Shown: positions 1 to 9,388, counted from the stretch's first letter. The stretch is 64,000 nucleotides of DNA from Sphingosinicella sp041916975 (GCF_041916975.1 NZ_JAYRYK010000001.1:2666001-2730000), one strand, 5' to 3'. The notes: generated by a model from the sequence alone, not told the origin. Numbers and translations: made by a program.

Positions 1-285
1 GGCGCGTCGCTTGGCATCCGCGTCAATACAGTCAATCCCGATGCCGTGATCCAGGGCTCCCGGATCTGGGACGGCGAGTGGCGGCAGGAACGTGCGGGCG
101 CGCACGGGATCGATGCCGGAGAGGCGCTGGAGATTCACTATCGCAACCGTTCGCTGCTGAAGCGCGATGTGCTTCCGGCCGACGTTGCGGAGGCGGTTGC
201 GTTTTTCGCGTCTGAAGCCTCTTCCAAGTCGACGGGCAACATGATCAACGTCGATGCTGGGAACGCACAGGCGTTCACACGCTGA
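1..285 (+). CDS. rhaE: Rhamnulose-1-phosphate aldolase/short-chain dehydrogenase, C-terminal end (partial)
   Basis: The reading frame is open from the first base, so the gene starts outside the window and only about 94 C-terminal residues are seen. They are the end of a short-chain dehydrogenase: GIRVNTVNPDAV, then a TGNMINVDAG segment near the C-terminus. The ending in NVDAGNAQAFTR and the LLKR-DVLPADVAEAVAFFAS stretch resemble the dehydrogenase half of the bifunctional rhamnulose-phosphate aldolase/lactaldehyde dehydrogenase (RhaE type). In that enzyme the aldolase half cleaves rhamnulose 1-phosphate and the dehydrogenase half oxidises lactaldehyde. A second aldolase follows after 20 bases and rhaI and rhaK lie just beyond. 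The aldolase half is not visible, so a stand-alone SDR remains possible. Confidence 0.72.
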   Translation, partial: GASLGIRVNTVNPDAVIQGSRIWDGEWRQERAGAHGIDAGEALEIHYRNRSLLKRDVLPADVAEAVAFFASEASSKSTGNMINVDAGNAQAFTR

Positions 286-305
286 CGCAAACGTTCGGGA
301 GGCCC

Positions 306-1340
306 ATGGTCCGCAGCGATCTCTGGCGGGAACTGTGCGCGGTCTCCGCGCGTCTCGGCGCGGACCGTGCTATCGTGCAGGGTGCGGGCGGCAATGTCTC
401 GCTGAAGGAAGACGGCACGCTCTGGGTAAAGGCGTCGGGCTGCTGGCTGGCCGATGCCGAAGCCAAAGATATCATGGTGCCGCTGTCGCTCGAAGCCGCG
501 CGCCATCGGCTGGCAGCGGGGCAGGCGCTGGACGCCGCGCGATTGGAAGACCCTGCAACGCAGCATCTCAAGCCCTCGATCGAAACAGCGCTCCATGCCG
601 TTTTGCCCCACCGCGGGGTGCTCCATGTTCATTCGCTGAATGCGACGACGCTTTCCATTCTCCCCGATGGCGCCGAGCGGTTGAAGGCCTGTGAAGGCCG
701 GTGGAGTGGCGCATTCATACCCTATGTGCGGCCGGGACCTGAACTCGCGGCCGAGATTGCACGCGCGGTTGCATCCGAGAATGGCCGCCCGAATGTCTTC
801 GTTCTGCAGAACCATGGACTCGTGGTCGCCGCAGAGTCTCCCGCAGCAGCGGCCGACCTCTTGTACGCGGTCGAACGGGATCTTGCGTTTTCGTTGAACG
901 ATCTTCCGGAAGCGCCCATCGAGGCGCCATCACCCGATCCCACCTATTGTTGGAATGATGCTCTAAGCCGATTGGCAATGAATCCGCGCCTTTCGGCCGT
1001 GGCGTGTGGCGGTGCGCTTGCGCCTGATCAGGTGGTCTTCCTTGGTGGGCCTGCGGCACATCTGCCCGCGAACAGCACGGTTCAGACCGCGCTATCGGAA
1101 TACCGCAGCCTTTATGGAGGCGCGCCGGCAGTTCTGCTGTCGCCGGGCCGCGGCGGCTACGTGCGGAACGATCTGCGCGCGGGTGCGGAGGATATCCTCG
1201 CGTGGGTCATCGACGTGCTGCTCAGGCTTCCGCCCGAAGCCTCGGTCGTCTTCCTTCCTGATGCGGAAGCGCGGGCGCTTGCGGGGTGGGACGCGGAAAA
1301 ATACCGCCTCGCACAAAGCAGCGCCCGCGCCGCGCAATAG
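306..1340 (+). CDS. Class II aldolase/adducin family protein
   Basis: This 344-residue protein has the class II aldolase fold in its first two thirds. GAGGNVSLK (about residues 23-31) is the phosphate-binding loop, VLHVHS (about 104-109) carries the paired metal-ligand histidines, and LQNHGLV (about 164-170) the third. The last ~120 residues form an extension ending in WDAEKYRLAQ, a tail seen in sugar-phosphate aldolases of this size. A GGGAGG ribosome site ends four bases before the ATG. It lies 20 bases after rhaE and converges on rhaI with a 3-base gap. A role in rhamnulose-phosphate or a related sugar-acid cleavage is inferred from position. It may duplicate the aldolase activity expected in RhaE or act on a different sugar. 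Confidence 0.75.
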   Translation: MVRSDLWRELCAVSARLGADRAIVQGAGGNVSLKEDGTLWVKASGCWLADAEAKDIMVPLSLEAARHRLAAGQALDAARLEDPATQHLKPSIETALHAVLPHRGVLHVHSLNATTLSILPDGAERLKACEGRWSGAFIPYVRPGPELAAEIARAVASENGRPNVFVLQNHGLVVAAESPAAAADLLYAVERDLAFSLNDLPEAPIEAPSPDPTYCWNDALSRLAMNPRLSAVACGGALAPDQVVFLGGPAAHLPANSTVQTALSEYRSLYGGAPAVLLSPGRGGYVRNDLRAGAEDILAWVIDVLLRLPPEASVVFLPDAEARALAGWDAEKYRLAQSSARAAQ

Positions 1341-1343
1341 CGC

Positions 1344-2657
1344 TCAGACGATCCCCGCGCCGAGCCCGACCGGTTTGCGTTCCTGCGCTTTGCGCGCGCG
1401 CCATCCGCTATCGCGGTAGAATTCGAGCACGTCGATCGCGCCGCCGGCCTCCATGCGGGCCATGGCGACGATGGCCGAAACGTCGACACGGTACGCCCGG
1501 CGGAGCGCCTGGAACGCCATCATTGGATCGTCGCGATCCTGCGCATCGTGGAGCGCATCGCGGTCGATCAGTGCGGCCTTGGCGAACGCGCTAACGATCG
1601 ACTCGGTCGACGACAGGAGGCTTTCGATCGGATCGGTTACGTTGTGCGACTGGTCGATCATGTAGGCCGGTGTCGGCCCCGGCACACGCGCTTCTGCTTC
1701 CGCGAGTTCGTTGAAAACAAGGAAGAGCTGGTGCGGGTTGATCGATCCTGAATCGAGGTCGTCGTCGCCGTATTTGCTGTCGTTGAAATGGAAGCCGCCG
1801 AGGCGCCCGACCCGGTGCAGGCGGGCGACGATCTGCTCGATGTTCACGTTCGGCGCGTGATGTCCGAGATCGACGAGGCACTTCGCCTTGGGGCCGAGTT
1901 CTTGCGCCGCCATCAATGAGGAACCCCAATCCGAAATGATCGTCGAATAGAAGGCCGGCTCGAACATCTTGTGTTCGAGGAGAAGCTGCCAGTCGTCGGG
2001 GAGGTTGGCGTAGATTTCGGACGCGGCCGCAATGTACCGGTCGAGCGCGCGGGTGAAATCCTGCTGACCCGGGAAGTTAGAGCCGTCCCCAATCCAGACC
2101 GTGAGCGCCTTCGATCCCAGCGTCTTGCCGATCTCGATGCAATCGATGTTGTGGCGGATCGCCTGCGCGCGCACGGCGGCGTCCGCTGCGCCGAGGCTGC
2201 CGCTGCGGTAGCTGTGCTCGGCGCCAGGCTGATCCTGGAAGGTATTCGAATTCACCGCATCGAAGCCAAGCCCGTAGGCTTCGGCCTCTTCGCGAAGCGC
2301 TGCATAGTCGGATGCGCCGTCCCAAGGGAAATGCAGCGACACGCGCGGCGCGGCGCGGCTCAATTGCTGCACCACGGCGCAGTCCGCGAGCTTTTCGTGA
2401 ATGTTGGTCGGCTCGCCCGGGATCGGGAACTTGGCAAAGCGCGTCCCGCCGCGTCCCGTCGCCCAGGTGGGCAGGGCGAGCGAGAAGCCGGATACCTTCG
2501 CCTTCACACCGTCGATGTCGATGCCACGTCTACCCAGCGCACGGCCGAGCGACTCGTATTCGTCCGTCAGGGCCGCGAGATGCAGCGCGTTGTGGTCCGC
2601 AATCTGCTCGGGCAAGAAAGGCTTGTCTGCCAAGGGTTCCTCCAGGATTTGACGCAT
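1344..2657 (-). CDS. rhaI: L-rhamnose isomerase, catabolic (RhaI type)
   Basis: A 437-residue TIM-barrel isomerase that converts L-rhamnose to L-rhamnulose. It matches the Pseudomonas/Rhizobium-type rhamnose isomerase rather than E. coli RhaA. Visible signs are HFPWDG, GFDAVNSNTFQDQ, the metal-site stretch LLEHKMFEPAFYSTI, CLVDLGHHAPN and GGFHFNDSKYGDDDLDSGSI. I start it at the ATG at 2657 (MRQILEEP). The open frame runs about 45 residues further upstream, but that part is low-complexity and overlaps the divergent promoter. No clear Shine-Dalgarno precedes 2657, so the start is the weak point. It is divergent from the rhamnulokinase gene, with which it shares an AT-rich regulatory gap. Confidence 0.9.
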   Translation of the reverse strand: MRQILEEPLADKPFLPEQIADHNALHLAALTDEYESLGRALGRRGIDIDGVKAKVSGFSLALPTWATGRGGTRFAKFPIPGEPTNIHEKLADCAVVQQLSRAAPRVSLHFPWDGASDYAALREEAEAYGLGFDAVNSNTFQDQPGAEHSYRSGSLGAADAAVRAQAIRHNIDCIEIGKTLGSKALTVWIGDGSNFPGQQDFTRALDRYIAAASEIYANLPDDWQLLLEHKMFEPAFYSTIISDWGSSLMAAQELGPKAKCLVDLGHHAPNVNIEQIVARLHRVGRLGGFHFNDSKYGDDDLDSGSINPHQLFLVFNELAEAEARVPGPTPAYMIDQSHNVTDPIESLLSSTESIVSAFAKAALIDRDALHDAQDRDDPMMAFQALRRAYRVDVSAIVAMARMEAGGAIDVLEFYRDSGWRARKAQERKPVGLGAGIV

Positions 2658-2662
2658 TTTGC

Positions 2663-2688
2663 TTGTTTTAGATTTAATTTGATTGTTT
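2663..2688. promoter_or_regulatory. Direct repeat in rhaI-rhaK divergent promoter
   Basis: TTGTTTTA at 2663 and TTGTTTAT at 2683 are near-identical and 20 bases apart, about two helical turns. They lie in the only AT-rich stretch between the divergent rhamnose genes. This is the arrangement of a tandem operator, so a rhamnose regulator encoded outside the window is the likely ligand. No regulator gene for it is visible here. Confidence 0.35.
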
Positions 2689-2745
2689 ATAGTGATGATC
2701 AACGGTTGTCCAGACGCGCCGTGGAAAAGAGATATGGGGAGGATT

Positions 2746-4182
2746 ATGGCTGGTCTGGTCGTTGTCATCGACATCGGAAAAACCCACAGCAAGGCATCAC
2801 TGTGGACTCGGGACGGCCAGGAACTGGCGCGGACCAGTCATTCCAACCGGCAGGTCGAAGCCAACGGATATCCTTGTCTTGATATCGACGGTATCGAGGC
2901 GTGGCTACGCGCCAGCCTGTCCGATTTCGCGCGCAAGGGAACCGTCGCTGCGATCATTCCGATTGCGCATGGCGCCGCCTGCGCGGTTGTACGGGGCCGG
3001 GAGCTTGTCGCCGCTCCCATGGATTATGAAGCCGAGCTGCCCGCCGACATTTTGGAAGCCTATCGCGCCCACCGGGACGCTTTCAGCGAAACCGGTTCTC
3101 CGGCAATGGATCACGGCCTCAACCTTGGCGTGCAGCTTCATGCGCTGGAAGCCCGTATTCCGGATCTTTTCACGGGTGACGCGGTGATCGTTCCCTGGCC
3201 GCAGTATTGGGCATGGCGGTTCACGGGTGTCGCCGTGTCGGAAGTCACGAGCCTCGGCGCGCATACCGATCTGTGGTCGCCGCTCGGCAAGGCGCCTTCG
3301 CCCATGGCCGTGAAGCGTGGATGGGCGCAGCGCCTTGCGCCTCTTTACCGTGCCGGAGATGTGGTCGGAACGCTGCTTCCCGAATGGAGCGCGGCCACGG
3401 GGCTGCCCGCGGAAACACAGGTCCATGCCGGGCTCCACGATTCCAATGCCGCGTTGCTGGCCGCGCGGATGCATCCGGAAATTCGCGACCGCGACGCAGC
3501 CATCGTTTCCACGGGCACATGGTTCGTCACGATGCGGTCGAGCAAGGAAACGCAGCCGGCGTTTGAAACACTGGGTCCAGGCGGTGTCGTGAACGTCGAC
3601 GTCAACGGCTCGCCAGTTCCGACGTTGATCTTCATGGGTGGCCGAGAGGTCGAAATCCTGAGCGGCGATGGGATCAGGATCGACGATCCGCAATATGAAG
3701 GTGCGATAATGGCGGCGTTGCGCGACTGCGTGTCCAGGGGCGCAATGATCCTGCCGACATTCGTACCAGGCACAGGCCCCTTCCCGAAGGCTTCTGGCGA
3801 GTGGCTCAATCGGCCGCGGAATCCAGTGGAAAAAGCGGCCACCGTCGCACTTTATGCGGCGCTGTTGACAGACTTGGCGCTTACCAGGGTCGGCGCCCGT
3901 GGCACGATCATGATCGACGGTCGTTTCGCCCGCTCAAAAGCCTTCGTGTCGGTCCTGGCACGCCTGCAGACTGGTCATCCTCTCTACGTGGCCAATCAGG
4001 AAGCTGACCTAGCAATCGGAGCCCTGAGCCTGCTTTCGTCAACGTTATCCCTTCAGGGCTCGCTCGAACTCGTGGATTCTTGCACACTGGATCTTTCAGC
4101 CTATCGAAGTCGGTGGCTGGAAGCATTGGGAGTGCCAAGGGAAGGCGCACCAATATGTGACAGAACCAGTCACGGTAGCTGA
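2746..4182 (+). CDS. rhaK: Rhamnulokinase-type FGGY carbohydrate kinase
   Basis: A 478-residue FGGY kinase expected to phosphorylate L-rhamnulose to rhamnulose 1-phosphate with ATP. The N-terminal ATP-binding phosphate loop is VVVIDIGKTHSKASLW (residues about 5-20). VHAGLHDSNAALLAAR and AIVSTGTWFVTM are FGGY-family motifs, and the C-terminal half has the GTIMIDGRFARS segment. I use the ATG at 2746, preceded by GGGGAGG. That spacing is short, so the in-frame ATG at 2734 is an alternative. The substrate is inferred from the divergent rhaI and nearby aldolases. Related kinases act on other ketoses, so this is a family call plus context. Confidence 0.82.
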   Translation: MAGLVVVIDIGKTHSKASLWTRDGQELARTSHSNRQVEANGYPCLDIDGIEAWLRASLSDFARKGTVAAIIPIAHGAACAVVRGRELVAAPMDYEAELPADILEAYRAHRDAFSETGSPAMDHGLNLGVQLHALEARIPDLFTGDAVIVPWPQYWAWRFTGVAVSEVTSLGAHTDLWSPLGKAPSPMAVKRGWAQRLAPLYRAGDVVGTLLPEWSAATGLPAETQVHAGLHDSNAALLAARMHPEIRDRDAAIVSTGTWFVTMRSSKETQPAFETLGPGGVVNVDVNGSPVPTLIFMGGREVEILSGDGIRIDDPQYEGAIMAALRDCVSRGAMILPTFVPGTGPFPKASGEWLNRPRNPVEKAATVALYAALLTDLALTRVGARGTIMIDGRFARSKAFVSVLARLQTGHPLYVANQEADLAIGALSLLSSTLSLQGSLELVDSCTLDLSAYRSRWLEALGVPREGAPICDRTSHGS

Positions 4183-4269
4183 ACGATGCACGCACCCCCT
4201 GATGCGGAAATTTCTGCCTACAGGTGCCGATCCGATGCGGCTCAACACCCCGGATCAGCTAATCATGCA

Positions 4270-4959
4270 ACCGGACCAATCATCACCGGCAGTCCACGAT
4301 CCGGCGGGCGGGGTTATCGAGCGTGATGCGGCGGGGAATCCGACCGGCTTTCTCAAGGACCCGCCTGCCATCGCGCTTGTTCTCGGCGCTATTCCCAAAC
4401 CCTCCGCCGAGGAATGGCTCGGCTTGCTTGCGCAGGCGCAGGCGATGCATTCGCGCCACGGCATCACCACGATCTTCGAACCGAAGGCCGGTGAGGAAGA
4501 GCTTGCGTGATCGCCAACATGCAGCTGCTGTGGGCCGTGGCCGACGATTACACGGTAAAGGCCGTGAAGCCCTTCGTCTCCGCGGAGACCTTCCGGTACA
4601 TTTACCCTGCGCGCAGTCTCGTCGATGCCGGTGCCATGCTGGTCGGCAGCAGCGACTGGCCGGTATCCACGGACGATCCGTTGGCCGCGATGCGCCACGC
4701 GATGACGCGACGTGTGGCAGCCGATGCGCCCTCTCTTGAACCCGCTGAGCGCATCGATCTTCCGGTTATTCTGGCGGCCTACACGAGAAACGCGGCCTTC
4801 GCACTTGGTGCGGAACGCGAGATCGGAACGTTGGAGCCGGAGAAGGTTGCAGACATTGCCGTTTTGAATCGGGCATTGATCCTGCCTCACGATGACCTGG
4901 AACGACTGGCTGTTGAGAGGACGCTCTCTCACGGGAAGCTCACCTACATCCGCGACTAG
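4270..4959 (+). pseudogene. Decayed YtcJ-type amidohydrolase
   Basis: Two out-of-frame pieces of one amidohydrolase remain. The first, about 4270-4510, has DPAGGVIERDAAGNPTG and HSRHGITTIFEPKAG, the middle of a YtcJ-like (Amidohydro_3) enzyme, and stops at 4510. The second, 4507-4959, in another frame, has the family C-terminus: LVGSSDWPVS, ILAAYTRNAAFALG and EREIGTLEPEKVADIAVL. The signal/N-terminal third, with the HxH metal site, and roughly 150-200 residues between the pieces are missing. It begins in the tail of rhaK and ends sharing a CTAG (4956-4959) with the convergent gene's stop. No catalytic protein can result. Confidence 0.8.
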
Positions 4960-7900
4960 CGCTCACGGCCCACTTCTCCCCATGCAGGATTCCATGCGAT
5001 CCCGTTCTGGTTGGTCATTTCCCAGAAGAACTTGCTGCGTTCGCGGGGATGATTGCCGATCTCGTTCATCGTTTCGGAATCGTAGAGCCGACCATTAACC
5101 ATGGTGTAACGCACACTGTTCGTATTTTTGATGTCCGCGAGCGGATCGCGGTCGAGCACGATGAGATCGGCGAGCTTTCCAGGCTCGATCGATCCGAGCT
5201 GATGATCGAGGCCATAGGTCCGCGCACCGTTTATGGTCGCCGCGCGGAGAATGCGCATCGGTGCCATGCCGCCTTCGGAAAGGAGTTGCATCTCCCAGTG
5301 GATAGCGATGCCCGACGACTGGCCGTGAGAGCCGACATTGACGGTTACGCCGGCATCGTCGAGCCGCTTGATCGAGCGGCTGACCGAACGGAAGCCGACG
5401 TCGTAGAGTTCGTCGGCCTGATGGATCGATTGCATGGCGCGCACGTGGAGCGGTGCATCGGAAGGGCCCGAGACCGGATTGTAGGCATTGTTGACACCTG
5501 GAATGAAGGTGCGGACCTTGGATTCCTTCCACGGTTCCTGATGCTGGTAGATGTAGTTCTCGCCAAAAAGCTCGCCGAAGGTGACGATCAGGGTCGGCGT
5601 CGTCGACAGTTGTGAATTCCGGAAGAGCTGCAGGAGATCATCATAATAGGTGGCGACCGGCAGGTTATGCTCGAGGTTGGTGTAGCCATCGAGAATCATG
5701 CTGACATTGTCGTAGAAATGACCGGCGCCTTCGGCGTCGACCATCTGGCCGCCTTCGGCCGCAGCCTGAAGAAGCCACTGCTTCTGCGCGCGCGTCGTCA
5801 GCTTGTAGCTCTTGAAGATCGCGCCATCGGTGATCGCCGCCTTGCGCCTTGAAATGGCGCGGGTGTCCTCCAGGCTTTCGATGCGATTGAAGACACGATC
5901 GGGTTTTCCGGCGCGGCCATAGATGACGTTACCGGTGGTGATCCAGCGCGGCCCGACCATCTTGCCGGCGATTGTCATTTCGCCGGTTTCGTAGCTCGGA
6001 AGCTCGTTCGCGTAGGGGTCGAAATTGGTGGTGACGCCGTAGGCGAGCGCCGCATAGCGTGTGGGATGCTTCTGGGGCATCACACTCGTCCCGTAACAGC
6101 AATCGATATGGCCGTGCGCGTCGAACAGGCCCGGCATCAATGTACGGCCGCCAAGATCGATGATCTTCGCCTTCGCCGGAATCCTCACGCTGTCATTCAC
6201 GCCCACGGCCGCGATGCGATTGCCTTCAACGACGACCGTGCCGCGCGGGATGATCGCATCGTTCCCGGTCATCGTAAGGATTCGAGCGTTCGTGAAGGCG
6301 ATGCTTCCTTGAGGAACATCGGCGGTGGCGGCGAGAGCGATCTTTCGTGCGGGCGTATCGACGATGCCGGTATCGCCGGGAGCCGCGCTGAAAAGATTCG
6401 GCCCGAGCATCCAGTGGAGGCGCGATGAATCCGCGCTCCACGCCATTTCGAAGCCTCCCGAGCGTGTCAGCGTTCGTGCGGATGGATTGGCCTTGGCCGT
6501 GATGTTCGCCGGCGTCTTGGCACCGGGTGCGAACGGTATCAGGTGAAGCTCCTGCTCCTCCTTGAAGGCGATCCATTTTAGGTCGGGGCTCAGCGTGAAA
6601 TCGCCCGCATCGGCGGTTTCGGCATAGGCATGGTCGCGGGCCTCTCCGCCCGTGAGGGCAATGCTGCGCAGGATGACTGCGCGCTTCGCGCTGTAATCGG
6701 GCGTGCCAATAAAATAGATGCGCGCGTCATCAGGCGAGAAGCGTACGAGCCCGGCCGCCTTCGAGAGGAAGCGTGGATTGCGGCCGTTTGTGTCGGTCAC
6801 GTAGAGGCCGCTCGGATCGCTCGCACCGCCCATGGCGCTGTCGGGTTCAAGAATGCGATAAGCGATGCGCTTGCCGTCGTTCGAGAATTTCGGTTCGCCG
6901 ATGATGCCGCGGCTTCGGGCGACGATGCTCTCGTTGCCGCTGCGGACATTGCGCAGGCGAAGTGTGCTGCCGGTTTCATCGTCCCAATCGACATAGGTGA
7001 TTGATCGGCCGTCCGGAGACCAGGCCGGATCGGCTTCGGCGCCCTTGCCGTTCGTGAGGCGGCGTGGCGGCGCAGCACCTGCCATATCCTGCTGCCAGAG
7101 CGAGCCGAGGGCGCGGAACACGATCGTTTTGCCATCGGGAGCAGGCGCAATCTGGCGGATGATCTTCGCATCCACACGTGCGGGTGCGAGATCGAGCTTT
7201 GTGCGGAGCGCGTCGTGAATGCGGTGTTGCGCAGTCGCGCGGAATGGAATCTCCGTCGCTGCGCCGTTCCGCATGTTCACCTTGTAGAGCTTGCCTTTGC
7301 CCCAGATGGCGACGTGCAGATTGTCAGGGAACCAGTCGAACGCCGGATAATAATGTTCCTGCGCGAGATAGTCGGCCTGCAAATCGCGGTCGAGATCCTG
7401 ATAAATGGCGGTCTGAATGCGTGTCTCGATATCGTAGCGGAACAGCACTGTCTTCGCGCCGACGCGGCGCACGAACGCGATCAGCTTGCCATCGGGCGAA
7501 ACCTGCGGGCTGGTGGCGCTGCCAAACCCCGAGATGAGATCGCTGCTTTCCCCCGTGGTGAGGTCGCGGCGACGAATGACGAAATTCGCTAGACCCGGAT
7601 TGTGATAGACATAGTGCGTGCCGCCTACGCGCTCCGTGTAATATAGCGCGCGGCCATCGGGCGCGTAGCGGGGTTCCTGTATATCCTTGCCGCTGCTCGG
7701 CGGTTCGATGATCTGCGCATCCCCGCCCGCCAGATCGAAACGTCGGATTTCGGAGCTTCGCATCTCGAACACGGAAGCGCTGGTTTTCGTTGCGGCAATC
7801 GACTTGCCGTCAGGTGACCAGGAGGGTGCCGTGATCATTGCCAGCGTTTCGTGGCTGATCTGGCGGGGATTGCTGCCGTCGGGATCCGCAACCCAGATGT

Positions 7901-8234
7901 TGTCCGCGCCGCTTTCATCGCTAAGATAAAGGATGCTGCGTCCGTCCGGGCTGAACTGCGGGCTGCGCTGTGTCGCGGGGCCGGACAGAACGGGTTTCGC
8001 CTCTCCGCCTGCAGCGGGCACGGCGTAGATGTCGTTCAGCAGATCGAACAGGATGGTTTTGCCGTCCGGGCTGATATCAACGCTCATCCACGTCCCTTCG
8101 CTGAGCGTCAGCGTGACGTCTTTGGCGGGCGAGGTGAGAATCTCCGGAGGTTGCTGCGCTTTTGCCGGCAACGCTGCGAAGCTGGTCGCCGCGGCTGCGA
8201 TAAGCGCGCTGTGAAGTGCCGGCCTGAATGTCAT
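4956..8234 (-). CDS. Secreted amidohydrolase with N-terminal TolB-like beta-propeller
   Basis: A 1092-residue exported protein. Residues 1-26 are a signal peptide ending in ALPAKAQ. Residues about 35-640 hold roughly ten PD40/TolB-type repeats (SPDGKTILF, SPDGRSILY, SPDGKSIA, APDGRALYY, SPDGKLIAF, APDGKTIVF, SPDGRSITY and others), a beta-propeller as in dipeptidyl-peptidase-like proteins. From about 650 follows an amidohydrolase: GRTLMPGLFDAHGHID gives the HxH metal pair, and GSIEPGKLADLIVLDRDP is the C-terminal signature. The likely role is periplasmic hydrolysis of a peptide or amide, with the propeller gating access. The substrate is unknown. Its stop overlaps the stop of the pseudogene. 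A GGTG-N9-CACC dyad lies 78 bases upstream of the ATG. Confidence 0.88.
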   Translation of the reverse strand: MTFRPALHSALIAAAATSFAALPAKAQQPPEILTSPAKDVTLTLSEGTWMSVDISPDGKTILFDLLNDIYAVPAAGGEAKPVLSGPATQRSPQFSPDGRSILYLSDESGADNIWVADPDGSNPRQISHETLAMITAPSWSPDGKSIAATKTSASVFEMRSSEIRRFDLAGGDAQIIEPPSSGKDIQEPRYAPDGRALYYTERVGGTHYVYHNPGLANFVIRRRDLTTGESSDLISGFGSATSPQVSPDGKLIAFVRRVGAKTVLFRYDIETRIQTAIYQDLDRDLQADYLAQEHYYPAFDWFPDNLHVAIWGKGKLYKVNMRNGAATEIPFRATAQHRIHDALRTKLDLAPARVDAKIIRQIAPAPDGKTIVFRALGSLWQQDMAGAAPPRRLTNGKGAEADPAWSPDGRSITYVDWDDETGSTLRLRNVRSGNESIVARSRGIIGEPKFSNDGKRIAYRILEPDSAMGGASDPSGLYVTDTNGRNPRFLSKAAGLVRFSPDDARIYFIGTPDYSAKRAVILRSIALTGGEARDHAYAETADAGDFTLSPDLKWIAFKEEQELHLIPFAPGAKTPANITAKANPSARTLTRSGGFEMAWSADSSRLHWMLGPNLFSAAPGDTGIVDTPARKIALAATADVPQGSIAFTNARILTMTGNDAIIPRGTVVVEGNRIAAVGVNDSVRIPAKAKIIDLGGRTLMPGLFDAHGHIDCCYGTSVMPQKHPTRYAALAYGVTTNFDPYANELPSYETGEMTIAGKMVGPRWITTGNVIYGRAGKPDRVFNRIESLEDTRAISRRKAAITDGAIFKSYKLTTRAQKQWLLQAAAEGGQMVDAEGAGHFYDNVSMILDGYTNLEHNLPVATYYDDLLQLFRNSQLSTTPTLIVTFGELFGENYIYQHQEPWKESKVRTFIPGVNNAYNPVSGPSDAPLHVRAMQSIHQADELYDVGFRSVSRSIKRLDDAGVTVNVGSHGQSSGIAIHWEMQLLSEGGMAPMRILRAATINGARTYGLDHQLGSIEPGKLADLIVLDRDPLADIKNTNSVRYTMVNGRLYDSETMNEIGNHPRERSKFFWEMTNQNGIAWNPAWGEVGRER

Positions 8235-8311
8235 CCCCGTCTCCCCTTATTCCCTTTGCCGCACTCTAGAAGTGCACACTTTCGTCCGGTGCTGCCAATG
8301 GTGTGTGCGCC

Positions 8312-8328
8312 GGTGACCAGGTATCACC
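8312..8328. promoter_or_regulatory. GGTG-N9-CACC dyad, site 1
   Basis: GGTGACCAGGTATCACC is a 17-base dyad, and with the flanking C and G it becomes CGGTGA-N7-TCACCG. It sits about 78 bases before the start of the propeller-amidohydrolase gene and runs over the stop codon of the PepSY gene. The T and A of the two arms are spaced T-N11-A, the LysR-type recognition spacing. It matches site 2 (12191) at 15 of 19 positions. Confidence 0.45.
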
Positions 8329-9388
8329 GCGTACGTCGGCGCCTTTTCCACAGGACGAAGCCGAGCAAAGTCATGGTCAGCAGCCATGCGCCTGTCGCGA
8401 CAACGGCGATCCGCCCCGGCAATCCGGCGATTTCGCCCGTGTGAAACGGGAACAGGCCATCGAGGAACGCCCTGCTGGGCGCGGTATCCGAAGCCGGCAG
8501 GTTCGCCAACACCTGCCCGCTGTTGCCACTCACGAATACGGCGGTTCGGCCGTAGGCGCGCCGTGCTTCGCCGTCGGTACGCAGCCTGACGCGCCAAACC
8601 GCCGAGTCGGCGGTCGGGAAACTGACATCGGCGAGGCGAGCATCGGGATGGAGCGCCATGGCGGCCTCGACCACTTTGCCGAAGCCCGGCGGTGATGCGG
8701 CTGTCCATGGCTCGGCAGGTGTGGCGATCGACGTGGGCGCGAGCCATTGCACTGCACTGTCCTGAAATACCAGAAGCACGCCTGCCAACGAAAGGGCGAA
8801 GGCAGGTAGCGCACCCCAGAAGCCGATGGCGCGGTGCCAGCCGTAGACTCCTGGAATGCCGCGCGCGGTCTTGGGTGGGGGCTTCAGGGCCCGCAGCCGC
8901 TGTCGCCCGGGCCATGCCAGGAAAAGCGCGATCCCGATATTGCCGGCGAGCAGAAGGCCGCTGAGACCGACAATCCAGCTTCCCGTTTCCCCGGCCAAGA
9001 GATCGTGGTGAAAGCCGACGATCGTATCGAACATTCCGCTTTCTGCGGGTGTCAGTGTTCGCAGGACATTGCCTGCACCGTCGATGCGGATCGTGCGTTC
9101 CGCTTCTCCATCCGGAGTCTCTACATAGACATCGTAGCGATCGCTTGCGCCGCCGCTCGTCCACACCGATTCGATGACGAGGCCGGAACCGGGCGGTGCG
9201 AGTTCGCGGAGCCGTGCCTCGATCGCTGCCGGGTCGGTTGGGCGGTGCGGAGCGCGGATCAGGGCGTCCTCGAGTTCCCAATGGAACACGATCAGGACGC
9301 CGGAGGCCGCTTGCAGCACCCAGAACAGCATCGCTGAAAGGCTGAGCCAGCGATGAAGCCCGAGAAGGCCGGACCGTGCGATGCCCAA
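8324..9388 (-). CDS. PepSY-associated transmembrane protein
   Basis: A 354-residue inner-membrane protein of the PepSY-TM family. Segments seen are a first membrane helix after LGLHRWLSLSAMLFWVLQAASG, a PepSY region with WELEDALIRAPH, further helices (SWIVGLSGLLLAGNIGIALFLAW; GWHRAIGFWGALPAFALSLAG) and a final helix before the basic tail WKRRRRTR. The open frame continues far upstream antisense to the next gene, so the start must be chosen. TTG at 9388 has GGAAGGAG eight bases upstream and no ATG is available near the first helix. Such proteins often accompany iron or siderophore uptake; the electron or metal partner here is unknown. It is divergent from the P1 peptidase gene. Confidence 0.82.
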   Translation of the reverse strand: MGIARSGLLGLHRWLSLSAMLFWVLQAASGVLIVFHWELEDALIRAPHRPTDPAAIEARLRELAPPGSGLVIESVWTSGGASDRYDVYVETPDGEAERTIRIDGAGNVLRTLTPAESGMFDTIVGFHHDLLAGETGSWIVGLSGLLLAGNIGIALFLAWPGRQRLRALKPPPKTARGIPGVYGWHRAIGFWGALPAFALSLAGVLLVFQDSAVQWLAPTSIATPAEPWTAASPPGFGKVVEAAMALHPDARLADVSFPTADSAVWRVRLRTDGEARRAYGRTAVFVSGNSGQVLANLPASDTAPSRAFLDGLFPFHTGEIAGLPGRIAVVATGAWLLTMTLLGFVLWKRRRRTR

